The notes beneath the pieces were generated by a model. The model was not told the DNA's origin, ran no database searches, and saw nothing but the letters and a program-made list of their open reading frames with translations. Positions 34,738-43,097 of a stretch of 64,000 nucleotides of DNA are shown here, piece after piece (the stretch's first letter is position 1; each line of letters starts with the position of its first letter). A program made the position numbers and the translations under genes. Source of the DNA: Acidovorax sp. 210-6 (GTDB taxonomy: Bacteria > Pseudomonadota > Gammaproteobacteria > Burkholderiales > Burkholderiaceae_C); the NCBI RefSeq assembly GCF_010020825.1, contig NZ_JAACJE010000001.1, positions 1,860,001 through 1,924,000 on the forward strand, given 5' to 3'.

Positions 34738-35586
34738 ATGGAACTGAACGCCCTGCTGGCCACGCCCGCCATCCTGCCCAGCCTGCCCAGGGCGGTGGCC
34801 TTGCTCATGAGCGAGCTGGCGCACGAGGAACCCAACCTGCGGCGCGTGAACCAGTTGTTCGGCACCGACCCGGCCCTGGCCGCCCGCCTGCTCGAAAAAG
34901 CCAATTCCGACGCCTTCGCCGGCCCGCGCACGGTGGCGGGCATCTCCGAAGCGCTGGCCCTGCTGGGCACGGCAGACCTGCGTGAACTGGTCAGCACCGC
35001 GCCGCTGGGCACGGCATCGCGCTCGGTGCCGGGCCTGAACCTGCAACAGTTCTGGCGCTATAGCCTGGCCGCAGCCAAGTTCGCCCGCTCGCTGGCGGGC
35101 AGCGTGCACCACAGCCAGGCGGCGGCCTACACCGCAGGCTTGCTGCACGGCATTGGCGAATTGCTCATCCACCAGGCCGACCCCGAGCGCGTGCAGTCGC
35201 TCAACACCCTGGTCGCGCCGCTGGACCTGCGCCGGGCCAAGCTGGAAGGGCGCATCTTTGGCTACTGCTACAACCAGGTCAGCGCCGGCCTGGCGGAGCG
35301 CTGGCAGCTGCCCGAGGCCGTGGTCGATGCCCTCAAATACCAGCACGCCCCGTTCGAAAACCGCACCTACGAGCCACTGGCCGGTGTGGTGCACCTGGCC
35401 GTGTGGCGCGTGCGCGCCCACGAGGCGGGCATGGACGAAAAGGAAATGGTCGTCACCTTCCCCGACCAGGTGGGCCTGCCCCTGGGGCTGGACATCGACA
35501 TGGTGCTGCGCCAGGACCCCATCGACTGGAACCCCAAACCCGAAGAATCCGCCGATGCCGCAGACCCCGACCTGTACCTGGTCTGA
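34738..35586 (+). CDS. HDOD domain signalling protein
   Basis: The 282-residue protein is an HDOD domain almost from end to end: ILPSLPRAVALLMSEL, LRRVNQLFGTDPALAARLLE, AYTAGLLHGIGELLIHQADP and EAVVDALKYQHAPFENR. HDOD proteins are HD-like but mostly non-catalytic and act in signalling and cell cycle or motility control. The start MELNALLATPAILPSL at 34738 is preferred, and the upstream open frame is a tex shadow. It lies 31 bp after tex. Confidence 0.88.
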   Translation: MELNALLATPAILPSLPRAVALLMSELAHEEPNLRRVNQLFGTDPALAARLLEKANSDAFAGPRTVAGISEALALLGTADLRELVSTAPLGTASRSVPGLNLQQFWRYSLAAAKFARSLAGSVHHSQAAAYTAGLLHGIGELLIHQADPERVQSLNTLVAPLDLRRAKLEGRIFGYCYNQVSAGLAERWQLPEAVVDALKYQHAPFENRTYEPLAGVVHLAVWRVRAHEAGMDEKEMVVTFPDQVGLPLGLDIDMVLRQDPIDWNPKPEESADAADPDLYLV

Positions 35587-35607
35587 CCTGATCTGCGACC
35601 CATCGGC

Positions 35608-36771
35608 ATGAAGGCACTGCGCATCCACGCAGGCGCAAAGGCGCTGGCCCACCTGCGCCGCCACGGCCTGCATCCGCAGGACGTATGCACCATCCCCGCC
35701 GCCGCTGGCGGCCCCAAGGGCCTGGTGCTGGGCCCGCTGGACCGCTTTCTGTTCGGCACCTGGCTGCCGCGCTCCACCCAGCCCGTGCACCTGGTGGGCG
35801 CCTCCATCGGCGCCTGGCGCATGGCCACCGCCTGCCTGCCCGACCCCGTGGCTGCCCTGCAGCGGCTGGAGCACGACTACATCGCCCAGCAGTACGACCC
35901 CGAACCCGGCGCCCGCCGCCCTACGCCGCAGCAGGTCAGCGCCCGTTTCGGCCAAACGCTGCAGGCGTTTTACGGCGGGCAGATCGATTCCGTGCTGCAA
36001 CACCCCCGCTACCGCCTGCACATCGTGGCGGCCCGTGGCCGCCACCTGCTGGCGCGTGAGCACCGCTGGGCCACGCCGCTGGGCTACCTGGGCGCCTTTG
36101 TGTCCAATATGGCGCAGCGCAAGGCCCTGGGCGCCTGGCTGGAACGCGTGGTGTTCTCCGCGCCCGATGGCGCACCGGGCGCCGCCTGCGCACCGCTGCC
36201 CTTTGCCACGCACGACCTGCGCACGCGCCAACTGCCGCTGACCGAAGCCAACTTCCTGGCCGCCATGCAGGCCAGTTGCTCCATCCCCTTCGTGCTGCAG
36301 GCCGTGCCGCGCATTGCAGGCGCCCCCAGCGGCGCCTACTGGGACGGCGGCATCACCGACTACCACATGCACCTGCACTACCGTTGCCCACAAAATGCTA
36401 TTAAAACAATAGCTGCAAGCGCAATGGATACGGGCGCTGAAGGCCAAAAAGATTCAAACCCTGCCGGGCTCGTGCTGTACCCCCACTTCCAGCAGACCGT
36501 GGTGCCCGGCTGGCTGGACAAACACCTGCGCTGGCGCCACCATGCCACCCCCGCGCTGGACCACATGGTGCTGCTGAGCCCCCACCCCGACTGGGTGCGC
36601 AGCCTGCCCCACGCCAAGCTGCCCGACCGCAACGACTTCATCCACTACGCCCACGACCCCGCCCAACGCATGCGCCTGTGGCGCACCGCCGTATCGGCCA
36701 GCGAGCAACTGGCCCAGGAGTTCAGTGCGTGGGTGGAGCGGCCGGATGTGGGGGAGGTGGGGGCGCTGTAG
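35608..36771 (+). CDS. patatin-like phospholipase family protein
   Basis: This 387-residue protein has the patatin dyad: nucleophile S66 in HLVGASIGAW, the oxyanion turn AAAGGPKGL at 31-39, and Asp in YWDGGITDYH. Members hydrolyse acyl esters of lipids. Immediately after the DGG block, residues about 263-284 (NAIKTIAASAMDTGAEGQKD) are encoded by palindrome copy H, in a stretch linking HLHYRCPQ to PAGLVLYPHF. No signal peptide is seen. It lies 21 bp after the HDOD gene. Substrate unknown. Confidence 0.85.
   Translation: MKALRIHAGAKALAHLRRHGLHPQDVCTIPAAAGGPKGLVLGPLDRFLFGTWLPRSTQPVHLVGASIGAWRMATACLPDPVAALQRLEHDYIAQQYDPEPGARRPTPQQVSARFGQTLQAFYGGQIDSVLQHPRYRLHIVAARGRHLLAREHRWATPLGYLGAFVSNMAQRKALGAWLERVVFSAPDGAPGAACAPLPFATHDLRTRQLPLTEANFLAAMQASCSIPFVLQAVPRIAGAPSGAYWDGGITDYHMHLHYRCPQNAIKTIAASAMDTGAEGQKDSNPAGLVLYPHFQQTVVPGWLDKHLRWRHHATPALDHMVLLSPHPDWVRSLPHAKLPDRNDFIHYAHDPAQRMRLWRTAVSASEQLAQEFSAWVERPDVGEVGAL
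36388..36462 (+). repeat. dispersed palindrome, copy H (inside the patatin-like gene)
   Basis: AATGCTATTAAAACAATAGC, TGCAAGCGCAATGGATAC, GGGCGCTGAAGGCC and AAAAAGATTCAAA form one of the fullest copies and match copy D across both outer blocks. It contributes about 22 codons in frame with no stop. Confidence 0.85.
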
Positions 36772-36849
36772 GTTCTGGGTCAACTGCGGCGACAACAGAG
36801 GCCGAGATTTTTTACCGTGCTTTGTGCGACGTCTTTGTGGGGGCGATGG

Positions 36850-37986
36850 CTACATCGACGCGGCCAGCAGCTCCCGGTACTCCTCTGCAGTGGCCACACG
36901 CGGGTTGGTTTTGTGGCAGTGGTCGGCCAGCGCGCCTTTGATCACGTCGTCGAACAGCGCCTCGGTCACGCCCATGGCCGCCAGGCCCGTGGGTAGGCCC
37001 AGGCGCGCGTTCATGTCGCGGATGGCCTCGGGGATGTCGCCTGCGCTGCCCAGACCCATGGCATGCGCCATGCGTTCCAGGCGCCGGTCCTTGCGCACCG
37101 ATTCGCATTCGGCGTTGAAGCGCACCACGGCCGGCAGGAACATGGCATTGAGCGTGCCATGGTGCAGGCGCGGGTTCACGCCGCCCAGGCTGTGGCTCAG
37201 GCTGTGCACGGCGCCCAGGCCTTTTTGGAAGGCCATGGCGCCTTGCATGCTGGCGCTCATCATGTTCAGGCGCGCTTCGCGGTCGGAGCCGTCGCGCGTG
37301 GCCTTTTCGATGGCGGCCCAGCCGCGCTCCAGGCCGTCGAGCGCGATGCCGTCGGCCGGTGGGTTGAAGGCGGCGGACATGAAGGTCTCCATGCAGTGCG
37401 CGATGGCGTCCATGCCGGTGGCAGCGGTCAGCAGCGGGGGCAGGCCCAGCGTGAGTTCGGGGTCGCAGATGGCGGTCTTGGGCACCAGGTTCCAGGAGTG
37501 GAAGCCGAGCTTGCGGTGGTCGTCCACGATGATGATGGCGCCGCGCGCCACCTCGCTGCCGGTGCCGCTGGTGGTGGGCACGGCGATCAGCGGTGCGGCG
37601 CGCTCGGTGATGCGCGGCGAGCCGCCCTCGATGGTGGCGTAGTGCGTGAGCGGGCCCTCGTGCGTGGCGGCGATGGCGATGCCCTTGGCGCAGTCGATGG
37701 CCGAGCCGCCGCCCACGGCGATGAGGCCGTCGCAGCCCTGGGCCTGGTACACCGCCACGGCGGCGCGCACGGCGGCCTCGGTGGGGTTGGAGGGCGTTTG
37801 GTCGAACACGGCCACGGGCAGGCCGGGCAGGGCGTCCAGCGCTTTTTGCAGCACGCCGGCAGCCTTCACGCCGGGGTCGGTGACCACCAGCGGGCGTGTG
37901 ATGCCCACGCGTTCGCACTCCTGCTTCAGCAGCTGGATGGCGCCGTATTCGAACTGGATCTGGGTGACGTAGTAAATGAAGGCCAT
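36850..37986 (-). CDS. iron-containing alcohol dehydrogenase
   Basis: This 378-residue group III dehydrogenase has the NAD-binding GGGSAIDCAKG and AVPTTSGTGSEVARGAI. The metal ligands lie in TGMDAIAHCMETF, SLSHSLGG and RLHHGTLNAMFLP. It oxidises or reduces a small alcohol/aldehyde, though the substrate is unknown. Its start is 75 bp from the divergent secreted hydratase-like gene. Confidence 0.92.
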   Translation of the reverse strand: MAFIYYVTQIQFEYGAIQLLKQECERVGITRPLVVTDPGVKAAGVLQKALDALPGLPVAVFDQTPSNPTEAAVRAAVAVYQAQGCDGLIAVGGGSAIDCAKGIAIAATHEGPLTHYATIEGGSPRITERAAPLIAVPTTSGTGSEVARGAIIIVDDHRKLGFHSWNLVPKTAICDPELTLGLPPLLTAATGMDAIAHCMETFMSAAFNPPADGIALDGLERGWAAIEKATRDGSDREARLNMMSASMQGAMAFQKGLGAVHSLSHSLGGVNPRLHHGTLNAMFLPAVVRFNAECESVRKDRRLERMAHAMGLGSAGDIPEAIRDMNARLGLPTGLAAMGVTEALFDDVIKGALADHCHKTNPRVATAEEYRELLAASM

Positions 37987-38061
37987 GGCGTGGGGGTGAC
38001 AGCAACCGCTGCCCGCTTGCGTTTAGGATGGATGCAAACAACTGTAAACCCGGAGACCTGC

Positions 38062-38931
38062 ATGACCAAGACCCGCACCCTTGTCCCCCTGGCGCTGGCC
38101 GTCGCTTTTGCGACAAACGCAAGTGCTGCCTGCCTGAGCGATGCGCAGGCCGCCGAGTTGGCGGCGCATTACCTGTCGCGCCAGCCCGCAGCCAACCCCG
38201 AGGGGCTGAGCGATGCCGATGGCGCCTGCACGCGCGCCAAGCTCAACGCGCTGCTGGCGCCGCGCCTGGGCAAGGTGGTGGGCTACAAGGCGGGCCTGAC
38301 CAATCCGGCGGTGCAAAAGCGCTTCAACACCGACAAGCCGGTGTGGGGCAAGCTCTACGAGGGCATGGTGCTGGCGAACGGCGCCACGGTGGAGGCGGCC
38401 TTTGGCGCGCGCCCCTTGTACGAGGCGGACATGCTGGTGCGCGTCAAGAGCGCGGCCATCAACCAGGCGCGCACGCCCATGGAGGTGCTCGAAGCCATCG
38501 ACCAGGTCATCCCCTTCATCGAGCTGCCCGACCTGGTGGTGCAGGCGCCGCCCAAGCTCAACGGCGCGGCCATCAGCGCCATCAACGTGGGCGCCCGCCT
38601 GGGCGTGGCCGGTGCGCCCCTGGCCGTGCCCGTGCTGCGCGCCGAGCGCTACGCGCTGCTCGATGCCCTGCGCGACATGCAGGTGCGCCTGCAGGACGGC
38701 AGCGGTGCAGTGCTGGGTGCTGGCAAGGGCAGCGACATTCTGGAGCACCCGCTCAACGCTGTGGTGTGGCTGGCCGGTGCCCTGGCGCAAGAGGGGCTGG
38801 CCATGCAGCCGGGCGACCTCATCAGCCTGGGCTCGTTCTCGCCGCTGCTGCCGCCCAAGCCGGGGCTGGCCGTGACGGCCACCTACCACGGCCTGCCCGG
38901 TGCTGCGCCGGTGCGTGTGCAGTTCAAGTGA
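38062..38931 (+). CDS. exported 2-keto-4-pentenoate hydratase/FAH-superfamily-like protein
   Basis: The mature protein resembles MhpD-type hydratases (LGKVVGYKAGLTNPAVQKRF, VKSAAINQARTPMEVLEAID and the C-terminal LAMQPGDLISLGSFSPLLPP). Unlike the usual cytoplasmic enzymes it begins with a signal peptide (MTKTRTLVPLALAVAFATNA, then SAACL). Length is 289 residues. A GGAG stands before the ATG. The upstream open frame is a shadow of the alcohol dehydrogenase. Whether it is catalytic in the periplasm is not known. Next gene is a hydrolase 13 bp on. Confidence 0.85.
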   Translation: MTKTRTLVPLALAVAFATNASAACLSDAQAAELAAHYLSRQPAANPEGLSDADGACTRAKLNALLAPRLGKVVGYKAGLTNPAVQKRFNTDKPVWGKLYEGMVLANGATVEAAFGARPLYEADMLVRVKSAAINQARTPMEVLEAIDQVIPFIELPDLVVQAPPKLNGAAISAINVGARLGVAGAPLAVPVLRAERYALLDALRDMQVRLQDGSGAVLGAGKGSDILEHPLNAVVWLAGALAQEGLAMQPGDLISLGSFSPLLPPKPGLAVTATYHGLPGAAPVRVQFK

Positions 38932-38944
38932 GGGGCTTGCGGCA

Positions 38945-39934
38945 GTGGATTCCACCTTGCACACCCACGCACACCTGCACATCCACCATGGCCGCCTCAC
39001 GCCGCAGATGCGCGGCGTGCTGGAGCGCATGCACCGCGCCCGGCGCCCGGCGCTGCACACCCTGACCCCTGCGCAGGCGCGTGCCGCCTACGAGGCGGGT
39101 GCGGGCGTGCTCGAAGTGCCGCGTGCCGAGCTGCCCAGGATTGAAGACCTGCGCATTCCAGCGCGCGACGGCCATGCCTTGCCCGCCCGCCTGTACGCCC
39201 CGAGCGTGGGGCAGGGCCTGCCCGTGCTGCTGTACCTGCACGGCGGCGGCTTCACGGTGGGCAGCATAGAAACGCACGATGTGTTGTGCCGCGAGCTGGC
39301 GCGCCTGTCGGGGGCCATGGTGGTGTCGCTGGACTACCGGCTTGCGCCTGAGCACCGCTTTCCCACCGCCGCGCACGACGCCTGGGACGCCCTGGCCTGG
39401 CTGGCCGCGCAGGCCGAGCGCCTGGGCGCAGACCGCACCCGCCTGGCTGTGGGCGGCGACAGTGCGGGGGGCACCCTGGCGGCAGTCTGCGCCATCGAGG
39501 CGCGCGATGCGGGCCTGCCGCTGGCGCTGCAACTGCTGATCTACCCCGGCACCACGGCGCACCAGGACACCCCCTCGCACGCCACCTTTGCGCACGGCCT
39601 GGTGCTGGAGGCGCAGGCCATTGATTGGTTCTTTGGCCACTATGTGCCCACGCGCAGCCAGCGTGAGGACTGGCGCTTTGCCCCGCTGCGCGCACCCGAT
39701 GTGGAGGGCGTGGCCCCCGCCTGGGTGGGGCTGGCCGAATGTGACCCGCTGGTGGACGAGGGCATTGACTACGCCGACAAGCTGCGTGCCGCAGGGGTGG
39801 CGGTGGACTTGGAAATCTACCGCGGCGTCACGCATGAATTCATCAAGATGGGCCGCGCCATCCCGGAAGCGCGCCAGGCCCATGCCGACGCGGCGGCTGC
39901 GCTGCGCCGGGCCTTTGGTTTGGTTTTGGAGTGA
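38945..39934 (+). CDS. alpha/beta hydrolase of the hormone-sensitive lipase (Aes) type
   Basis: This 329-residue esterase has the oxyanion motif HGGGF, the nucleophile elbow GDSAGG, the acid in AECDPLVDEG and the catalytic His in GVTHEFIK. GTG at 38945 (VDSTLHTH) with GAGGGG upstream is the likely start. No signal peptide is visible. It follows the secreted hydratase-like gene closely. Its stop overlaps a GTG start of the following gene (GTGA). Confidence 0.9.
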   Translation: MDSTLHTHAHLHIHHGRLTPQMRGVLERMHRARRPALHTLTPAQARAAYEAGAGVLEVPRAELPRIEDLRIPARDGHALPARLYAPSVGQGLPVLLYLHGGGFTVGSIETHDVLCRELARLSGAMVVSLDYRLAPEHRFPTAAHDAWDALAWLAAQAERLGADRTRLAVGGDSAGGTLAAVCAIEARDAGLPLALQLLIYPGTTAHQDTPSHATFAHGLVLEAQAIDWFFGHYVPTRSQREDWRFAPLRAPDVEGVAPAWVGLAECDPLVDEGIDYADKLRAAGVAVDLEIYRGVTHEFIKMGRAIPEARQAHADAAAALRRAFGLVLE

Positions 39935-40797
39935 ACACCATGCAACGCACCGATTTCCGCTGCTTTCACCGCCTGCGCGTGCGCTGGGCCGAGGTGGACA
40001 TGCAGAAAATCGTCTTCAACGCCCACTACCTGATGTACATCGACACTGCCATGATGGACTACTGGCGCGCGCTGGCCTTGCCCTACGAGGCCAGCATGGT
40101 GGCGCTGGGGGGCGACATCTACGTCAAGAAGGCCACGCTGGAATACCACGCCTCGGCGCAGTTGGAAGACCTGCTGGACATTGGCCTGCGCTGTGCGCGC
40201 GTGGGCAATTCGTCCTTGCTGTTGCAGGCGGGCATTTTCCGGGGCGAGCAGTTGCTGGTGTCGGGCGAGTTGGTGTACGTGTTTGCCGACCCGGCCACGC
40301 AGACCTCGCGCCCCGTGCCGGAAGCCTTGCGCGCCATTTTTGCGGCCTACGAGGCGGGCGATGCCATGGCCCATGCCCACTGCGGCGCCTGGGATGCCCT
40401 GGGCCCGGATGCGGCACGGGTGCGCCATGCCGTGTTCATCCAGGAGCAGGGCATTCCCGCAGACATCGAGGTCGATGAACTCGACGCCACCGCCGTGCAT
40501 GTGGTGCTGCGCAACCGCCTGGGCATGCCCGTGGCCACGGGGCGCTTGCTCCAGCATGCGCCGGGGGAAGGGCGCATTGGCCGCATGGCGGTGGAGCGCG
40601 CCCTGCGCGGCGGCGGCTGGGGCCGTCAGGTGCTGCGTGCCCTGGAAGACGCCGCCCGCGCACGCGGCGACCAGCGCGCGCTGCTGCATGCGCAGGTGCA
40701 GGCGCGGGCGTTCTACGAGCGTGCGGGCTACCACATCCACGGCGAACCGTGGATGGAGGCGGGCATCCCTCACATCACCATGCAGCGGGCGCTGTGA
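39931..40797 (+). CDS. fusion of YbgC-type thioesterase and GNAT acetyltransferase
   Basis: The 288-residue protein has two joined domains. Residues about 10-140 are a 4HBT hotdog thioesterase (RVRWAEVDMQKIVFNAHYLM with Asp/His pattern). Residues about 145-288 are a GNAT domain with RHAVFIQEQGIPADIEVDEL, the acetyl-CoA loop ERALRGGGWGRQVL and AFYERAGYHIHGEPWMEAGI, close to ElaA-type proteins. GTG at 39931 overlaps the preceding stop. ATG at 39940 is an alternative. The fusion suggests a shared acyl-CoA substrate or sequential chemistry. Role unknown. Confidence 0.85.
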   Translation: MNTMQRTDFRCFHRLRVRWAEVDMQKIVFNAHYLMYIDTAMMDYWRALALPYEASMVALGGDIYVKKATLEYHASAQLEDLLDIGLRCARVGNSSLLLQAGIFRGEQLLVSGELVYVFADPATQTSRPVPEALRAIFAAYEAGDAMAHAHCGAWDALGPDAARVRHAVFIQEQGIPADIEVDELDATAVHVVLRNRLGMPVATGRLLQHAPGEGRIGRMAVERALRGGGWGRQVLRALEDAARARGDQRALLHAQVQARAFYERAGYHIHGEPWMEAGIPHITMQRAL

Positions 40798-40839
40798 CCC
40801 GGTGCGGCTTCGGGCTGTGAGAAGTCAGGCCTTGCAAAT

Positions 40840-41811
40840 TCAGACCTTGAGCGGCTCGAATGCGTATCCTTGCCCTGCCGCCACCATGCGGCCCAGGGCC
40901 GGGAAGGGGAAGTGAAAGCCGCCCACCAGCGACTGGCTGGTGACCGTGCGCGCCAGCATTTCGCGGCGCACCTTGCGGGCCGCTTCGGCGTCCATGTCGA
41001 AAGTGACGGCCCAGTCGGGGTTGCGGGCAAACAACGCGGGCACGTTGGTCAGGTCGGCCACGTAATGGAAATGCTGGCCCGCCGACTGCAGGTGGAACAG
41101 CGTGTGCCCCGGCGTGTGCCCGTAGGCCGCGATGGACTGGATGCCCGGTGCCACCTCGGCCCCCGGCTCGAATGGCACCAGCATGCCCTGGGGCATGGAG
41201 GCAAAGGTGCGGCGTACATTCTCGAAAGCGCCTTTCATGCCCTGCGGGGCGGCGGCCATGCGGGCGTCGTCCATCCAGAAGGCGTGCTCGGTGGTGGGCA
41301 CCATGACCTTGGCCTTGGCAAACACATAGTCGCCCGCCTTGTTGCGCAGGCCGTTGATGTGGTCGCCGTGGTAGTGGCTGATGAGGACGGTGTCGATCTC
41401 GGACGGCTGCACACCGGCGGCGTGCAGGTGTTCCAGCAGCTTGCCGGTGGTGGGGCCGCCAAACTCGCCCAGGCCGGTGTCTAGCAGGATCTTGCGTCCG
41501 CCCGCCACAATGAGGAAGGGCGTGAACGGCACATCGATGTAGTCCGTGGGCAGGTTCTGGCTGGCCAGCAGGGCGCGTACCTCGGCCAGGGGGGCGTTCT
41601 TCACGAACTCCTCGCCCAAAGGGCGCCGCGCAATACCATCGATGAGGGCTATCACCTCGGCATCGCCCACCTTGGTGCGCCGCCAGCCCGGTGAAGGCAG
41701 GGTGGGTGTTCCCAAGGACGGTGCGTTTTGTGCCCAGGCGGGCACCATGGAGCCGCCGGCATAGGCGGTCATGGCCAGACTGGCTCCCAGAAAATGGCGG
41801 CGTGTCAGCAT
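40840..41811 (-). CDS. Tat-exported metallo-beta-lactamase-fold hydrolase
   Basis: This 323-residue protein starts MLTRRHFLGASLAMTAYAGG, a twin-arginine signal, cleaved near PAWAQ. The MBL metal motif SHYHGDHING and later His and Asp residues (YGHTPGHT, YVADLTNV) are present. Family members include lactonases and other hydrolases. The start at 41811 is chosen for the Tat signal, since a longer frame adds 23 residues. Substrate not predictable. Confidence 0.9.
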   Translation of the reverse strand: MLTRRHFLGASLAMTAYAGGSMVPAWAQNAPSLGTPTLPSPGWRRTKVGDAEVIALIDGIARRPLGEEFVKNAPLAEVRALLASQNLPTDYIDVPFTPFLIVAGGRKILLDTGLGEFGGPTTGKLLEHLHAAGVQPSEIDTVLISHYHGDHINGLRNKAGDYVFAKAKVMVPTTEHAFWMDDARMAAAPQGMKGAFENVRRTFASMPQGMLVPFEPGAEVAPGIQSIAAYGHTPGHTLFHLQSAGQHFHYVADLTNVPALFARNPDWAVTFDMDAEAARKVRREMLARTVTSQSLVGGFHFPFPALGRMVAAGQGYAFEPLKV

Positions 41812-41925
41812 GCAGACTCCTGAGGGTGTGGTGGGTCTGCGCATGCTAAGTGGGCATGCCTGGGCGGGTGGTGTCGGCATGGCACAACCCTGTGCCTTGC
41901 TGGGTTTTGCCCCCCTGGTGGGTGG

Positions 41926-43083
41926 TCAGAGCTTGCGCAGCCGCGCAATGGCTTCGCGCAGCGTCTCGTCCTTCTTGGCGAAGCAAAAGCGCACCACACG
42001 CTGGTCGAACCCGTCGCCGTAGAAGGCCGACAGCGGAATGGCCGCCACGCCGATCTCGCGCGTGAGCCACTGGCAGAAGTCGGCCTCGCTCAGGTCGCTC
42101 ACGGCCGAGACGTCCACGCACTGGAAGTAGCTGCCCGTGCTGGGCAGCAGGCGCAGGCGCGAGCCCTCCAGCCCCTGGCGGAACAGGTCGCGCTTGGCCT
42201 GGTAGAAGGCAGGCAGTTGCTGCCAGGGCGCGGGGTCGCGCAGGTAGGCGGCAATGCCGTGCTGCATGGGCGTGTTTACCGTGAACACGTTGAACTGGTG
42301 CACCTTGCGGAATTCGGCCATGAGCGGCGCGGGCGCGGCCACGGTGCCGACCTTCCAGCCCGTGACGTGGAAGGTCTTGCCGAAGCTCGACACGATGAAG
42401 GCGCGCGCCGCCAGCCCCGGAAAGCGCGCGGCGCTTTGGTGCGCGGCGCCGTCGAACACCATGTGCTCGTACACCTCGTCGCTGATGAGCAGCACGTCGG
42501 TGGGCGCCAGCAACTCCTGCAGGGTCTGCATGTCCTGCGCGCTCCAGACGGTGGCGCTGGGGTTGTGCGGGCTGTTGATGATCAGGGCACGGGTGCGCGG
42601 CGTGAGGGCGGCGCTGATCTTGCCAAAGTCGGGCCGGAAGCTCCCCGGCGTGAGGGGCACGCGCACGGCTTTGCCACCGGCCAGCTCGATGTTGGGCACG
42701 TAGCTGTCGTAGCAGGGGTCGAGCACGATGACCTCGTCGCCGGGGTGCACGATGGCCAGGATGGCCGTGAGGATGGCCTGGGTGGCACCGGCTGTGATGG
42801 TGATTTCGGCATCAGGGCAATACTGGTGTGCGCTGGTAGCTACTAATTTTGTAGCAACCGCCTGGCGCAGGGCAGGCACGCCGGGCATGGGCGGGTACTG
42901 GTTGTGGCCGGCGCGCATGGCCTGGTGCACCGCATCGATCAGGGCCGGGTCGCAGTCGAAGTCGGGGAAGCCCTGGCCCAGGTTGACGGCGCCGTGTTCG
43001 GCGGCCAGTGCCGACATGACGCTGAAGATGGTGGTGCCCACCTGGGGCAGGCGGCTGGCGAGGACGGGGGTGCGTTCGGTCAT
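41926..43083 (-). CDS. PLP-dependent aminotransferase, methionine aminotransferase-like
   Basis: This 385-residue class I aminotransferase has VNLGQGFPDFDCD near the N-terminus, NSPHNPSATVW, DEVYEHMVFDG, and the Schiff-base lysine in SSFGKTFHVTGWKVG. It resembles YbdL-type methionine or kynurenine aminotransferases. The start MTERTPVLASRLP at 43083 is chosen. Residues about 75-86 (VATKLVATSAH) are encoded by a half copy of the dispersed palindrome (copy I), between RQAV and the conserved YCPDAEITITAGATQA. Confidence 0.9.
   Translation of the reverse strand: MTERTPVLASRLPQVGTTIFSVMSALAAEHGAVNLGQGFPDFDCDPALIDAVHQAMRAGHNQYPPMPGVPALRQAVATKLVATSAHQYCPDAEITITAGATQAILTAILAIVHPGDEVIVLDPCYDSYVPNIELAGGKAVRVPLTPGSFRPDFGKISAALTPRTRALIINSPHNPSATVWSAQDMQTLQELLAPTDVLLISDEVYEHMVFDGAAHQSAARFPGLAARAFIVSSFGKTFHVTGWKVGTVAAPAPLMAEFRKVHQFNVFTVNTPMQHGIAAYLRDPAPWQQLPAFYQAKRDLFRQGLEGSRLRLLPSTGSYFQCVDVSAVSDLSEADFCQWLTREIGVAAIPLSAFYGDGFDQRVVRFCFAKKDETLREAIARLRKL
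42827..42860 (-). repeat. dispersed palindrome, copy I, half element (inside aminotransferase gene)
   Basis: On minus: GGTTGCTACAAAATTAGTAG followed by CTACCAGCGCACA. The TTGCTA, AT-rich spacer, TAGCTAC, AGCGC order matches the left half of the family. The second arm is missing. Read in frame. Confidence 0.6.
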
Positions 43084-43097
43084 AACGTGTGCGCAGA

